Below, piece by piece: positions 62,266 to 64,000 of a stretch of DNA of 64,000 bases. Origin of the DNA: Epiperipatus broadwayi (taxonomy: Eukaryota; Onychophora; Udeonychophora; Euonychophora; Peripatidae); assembly GCA_028023455.1 (NCBI GenBank), contig JAQFVV010000321.1, positions 560,001 to 624,000 on the forward strand, given 5' to 3'. Position 1 is the stretch's first letter. The number at the start of each line of letters is the position of its first letter. A program made the position numbers and the translations under genes. Below the pieces are notes generated by a model. It saw nothing but the letters and a program-made list of their open reading frames with translations, made no database searches and was not told the origin of the DNA.

Positions 62266-62440
62266 TTATGTACCTAATTTTATGCCAGAATTAACGAACG
62301 ATTTAAAACCTATAAACGAAGTGGCAGAGAAAATGAACATTCAGATTTTAAAGCCTAACGCAAGTTGTGATCAATTGGCTCCATTGTCGTGTTCCTCGGC
62401 GGAAAGAATCCCAAAAATCACATTCTAATGAGTGGCTTAG
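62266..62440 (+). CDS. Secreted low-complexity protein, C-terminal coding exon
   Basis: The acceptor TTCTTATAG ends at 62265 and a donor GTAAGC follows at 62441. The first base completes the codon split at 23062. Then 53 codons run open to TAA at 62426-62428, giving a 275-residue product with the first exon. The peptide includes YVPNFMPELTNDLKPINEVA and NASCDQLAPLSCSSAERIPK. Its two Cys (CX7C) could pair with the CX5C pair after the RRKR site. Codon use (ACG, GTG, TCG, GCG) stands out from the A+T-rich surroundings, supporting real coding. Because the stop lies before the donor, a further 3' UTR exon is implied. Direct joining of these two exons is inferred from frame and splice sites only. 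Confidence 0.65.
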
Positions 62441-64000
62441 GTAAGCTTACAATTGTAATTTTTATATCTAACATACATTAGAAATATTAAATAATAATTA
62501 TATTTATTGACAGAGAATGTTATTGTTAGAGTAAACAAGCAAAAAAAAACGTCTAAGGAGATGAATAATTAGAAGAAAAACAAAATGCTTTGGCATTATG
62601 GTGAGGCAAATTTATTTCAATCAAATTGAATTTATTTGAAAATTATCTGTGTTAGGCAAATTTCATCCATTCATTCTATTTGAAGCCAGACAGCTGCTGC
62701 CTCTTTGTTGATGAATAGTGATAAAGATGCCAGTTGTTTGGCTTCTGCCAAAAAACTCTCTACTGCTCTGTATATATATATGCTGAATAAATACTAATGA
62801 AATGCCAACTGAATAACATAAATCAGCTTTATCTTAAGTAGCAAGTAAAATTTCAATTTCCTAAAAAATGTTTAAAATCCAATTTTTAATGTCGTTTTTT
62901 ATTCGTATTAGTAAATAAATTAAGGAAGTTTACCTTAACGTTTAAAAGAATTCAGTGTTATCTTATGAATAAACTATATGGCAGTATGAACTCACTTAAA
63001 TCTTGGCAAATTAACAGTGATATAAATTACAATATTTTATTTATTGAAAAGAATTGTGATGAGTGAAATAAAAAAAAAAATGAGATTCTAAATATTTTCT
63101 GGAAAATTTAAATGAAACGTGCTACATGTGCTACATAAGATATAGAAATACCAAAAATTAGTTATATCATTATTATAATTTAATTTTATAGAGTTCGGTG
63201 AGCATTTTGTTAGTAATCAGGATTTTGATTTTTAGTAACTGGGTTGTTTTTTTTTTCACATCATTAACCAATAAAGATCTTCACTTTAATATATATATAT
63301 ATATAAATATTTATCATCGTATTGACTTTTAAATATTCGCTTCTTCCAATTTGTTTAAATTTTTTATTTAAGTAGAGCATTTATTATGTATTTAAATTTA
63401 TGTTTTCCATTAATATATGCACACATTTATATAGCTTCCAAAAGTAGTGTTATTAATTGAAAAATAATGTTTTGACGACACTTTGAGTTCTCAAAAAAAA
63501 AAAAACACTCAGGACAACTTTCTAATGTTCACTTGTCAACATCAATGTTGACTGAAGCGTTTAGCTTTCTGATTATGCCTGTGGTAACAAACATGGGTGG
63601 ACTTCTCATTAAATGTATCATGCAGTGTATTCATTGAGTCTTACTTCAGTTTAAACCAAGTAGCATAATGATCTTTTTTCTCAAATGATTTTTAATTCTT
63701 AACTGTGAATATAAACTGATTTGTTTAAAAATAGAATAAATGTTGTGAATACACATTATTTTTTATATTTACAAATCTTTAGCTAGGACAATCGATAATG
63801 GCTAAGGATAAAGATACTACAAACTGCTGATTTATGAATCTAGACTATAATATAATGGCGTTTTTTAAATAATTATCTACAAATGCTGATAACTAATACA
63901 AATAACTTAAAAAAAAGAAAGACTTAATCGATTGAAAGTAGCATTTAATATTGAATGTGACATAGGTTTTTATAAGTTTAAATGATAGTTTTCGGTTACA
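62441..64000. other. Probable 3' UTR intron, A+T-rich
   Basis: No further coding exon is seen up to the window end. Short poly-A and (TA)n tracts only. Confidence 0.4.

Overview
This window is nuclear DNA from an animal. It is very A+T-rich, almost free of genes, and dense with repeats: broken non-LTR (LINE) copies, one full-length Ty3/gypsy-type LTR retrotransposon, Penelope-like (PLE) sequences, tRNA-derived SINEs, small inverted-repeat elements, minisatellites and very long (ATT)n arrays. An exact 500-N run at 17174-17673 marks an assembly gap. Abundant PLE sequence with hammerhead ribozymes, a huge intron and a secreted protein with a weak DM4/DM12-like cysteine motif point to an invertebrate, most likely an arthropod. 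I cannot name the species. There is no operon, CRISPR array or bacterial feature.

Only one host gene is supported, on the + strand. An exon at 22388-23062 encodes a signal peptide, a Gly/Ala/Pro-rich repeat segment and an RRKR cleavage site. An exon at 62266-62440 continues the frame exactly for 53 codons to a stop. The intron between them is 39.2 kb and holds most of the window's mobile elements. The 5' part of the gene and any exons beyond 62440 were not identified.

Layout. 1-4.2 kb: LINE on the - strand, split by a hammerhead-ribozyme (HHR) element. 4.2-9.7 kb: a 114-bp retroposon with a 19-bp target duplication, a LINE tail, a PLE end with an intact-looking HHR (7604-7659), and a tandem array of tRNA-like units. 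11.8-20.5 kb: (ATT)n arrays, a palindromic SINE, an inverted-repeat element, the gap, and a 1.8-kb direct repeat enclosing a 41-bp minisatellite. 20.8-21.8 kb: two tRNA-derived SINEs. 22.4-23.1 kb: host exon. 25.9-36.1 kb: HHR elements on either side of the LTR retrotransposon (26613-31580, with GGTTG duplicated at both ends). 37.4-38.3 kb: 50-bp minisatellite. 40.8-42.2 kb: 1.4-kb palindrome of a PLE 3' end encoding a GIY-YIG domain. 46.8-49.7 kb: LINE end, another HHR element and a PLE tail. 53-62 kb: an unassigned ORF, PLE ends, palindromes, SINEs, a LINE tail and a second, inverted 41-bp minisatellite, ending at the second host exon.

The most interesting signal is a family of HHR-bearing repeats. 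Three loci contain tandem units with nearly the same period (453-459 bp), joined to inverted copies so that a minus-strand HHR lies left and a plus-strand HHR lies right. The PLE palindrome at 41.5 kb and the palindromic SINE at 12.4 kb have the same outward polarity, which suggests a shared insertion or copying mechanism.
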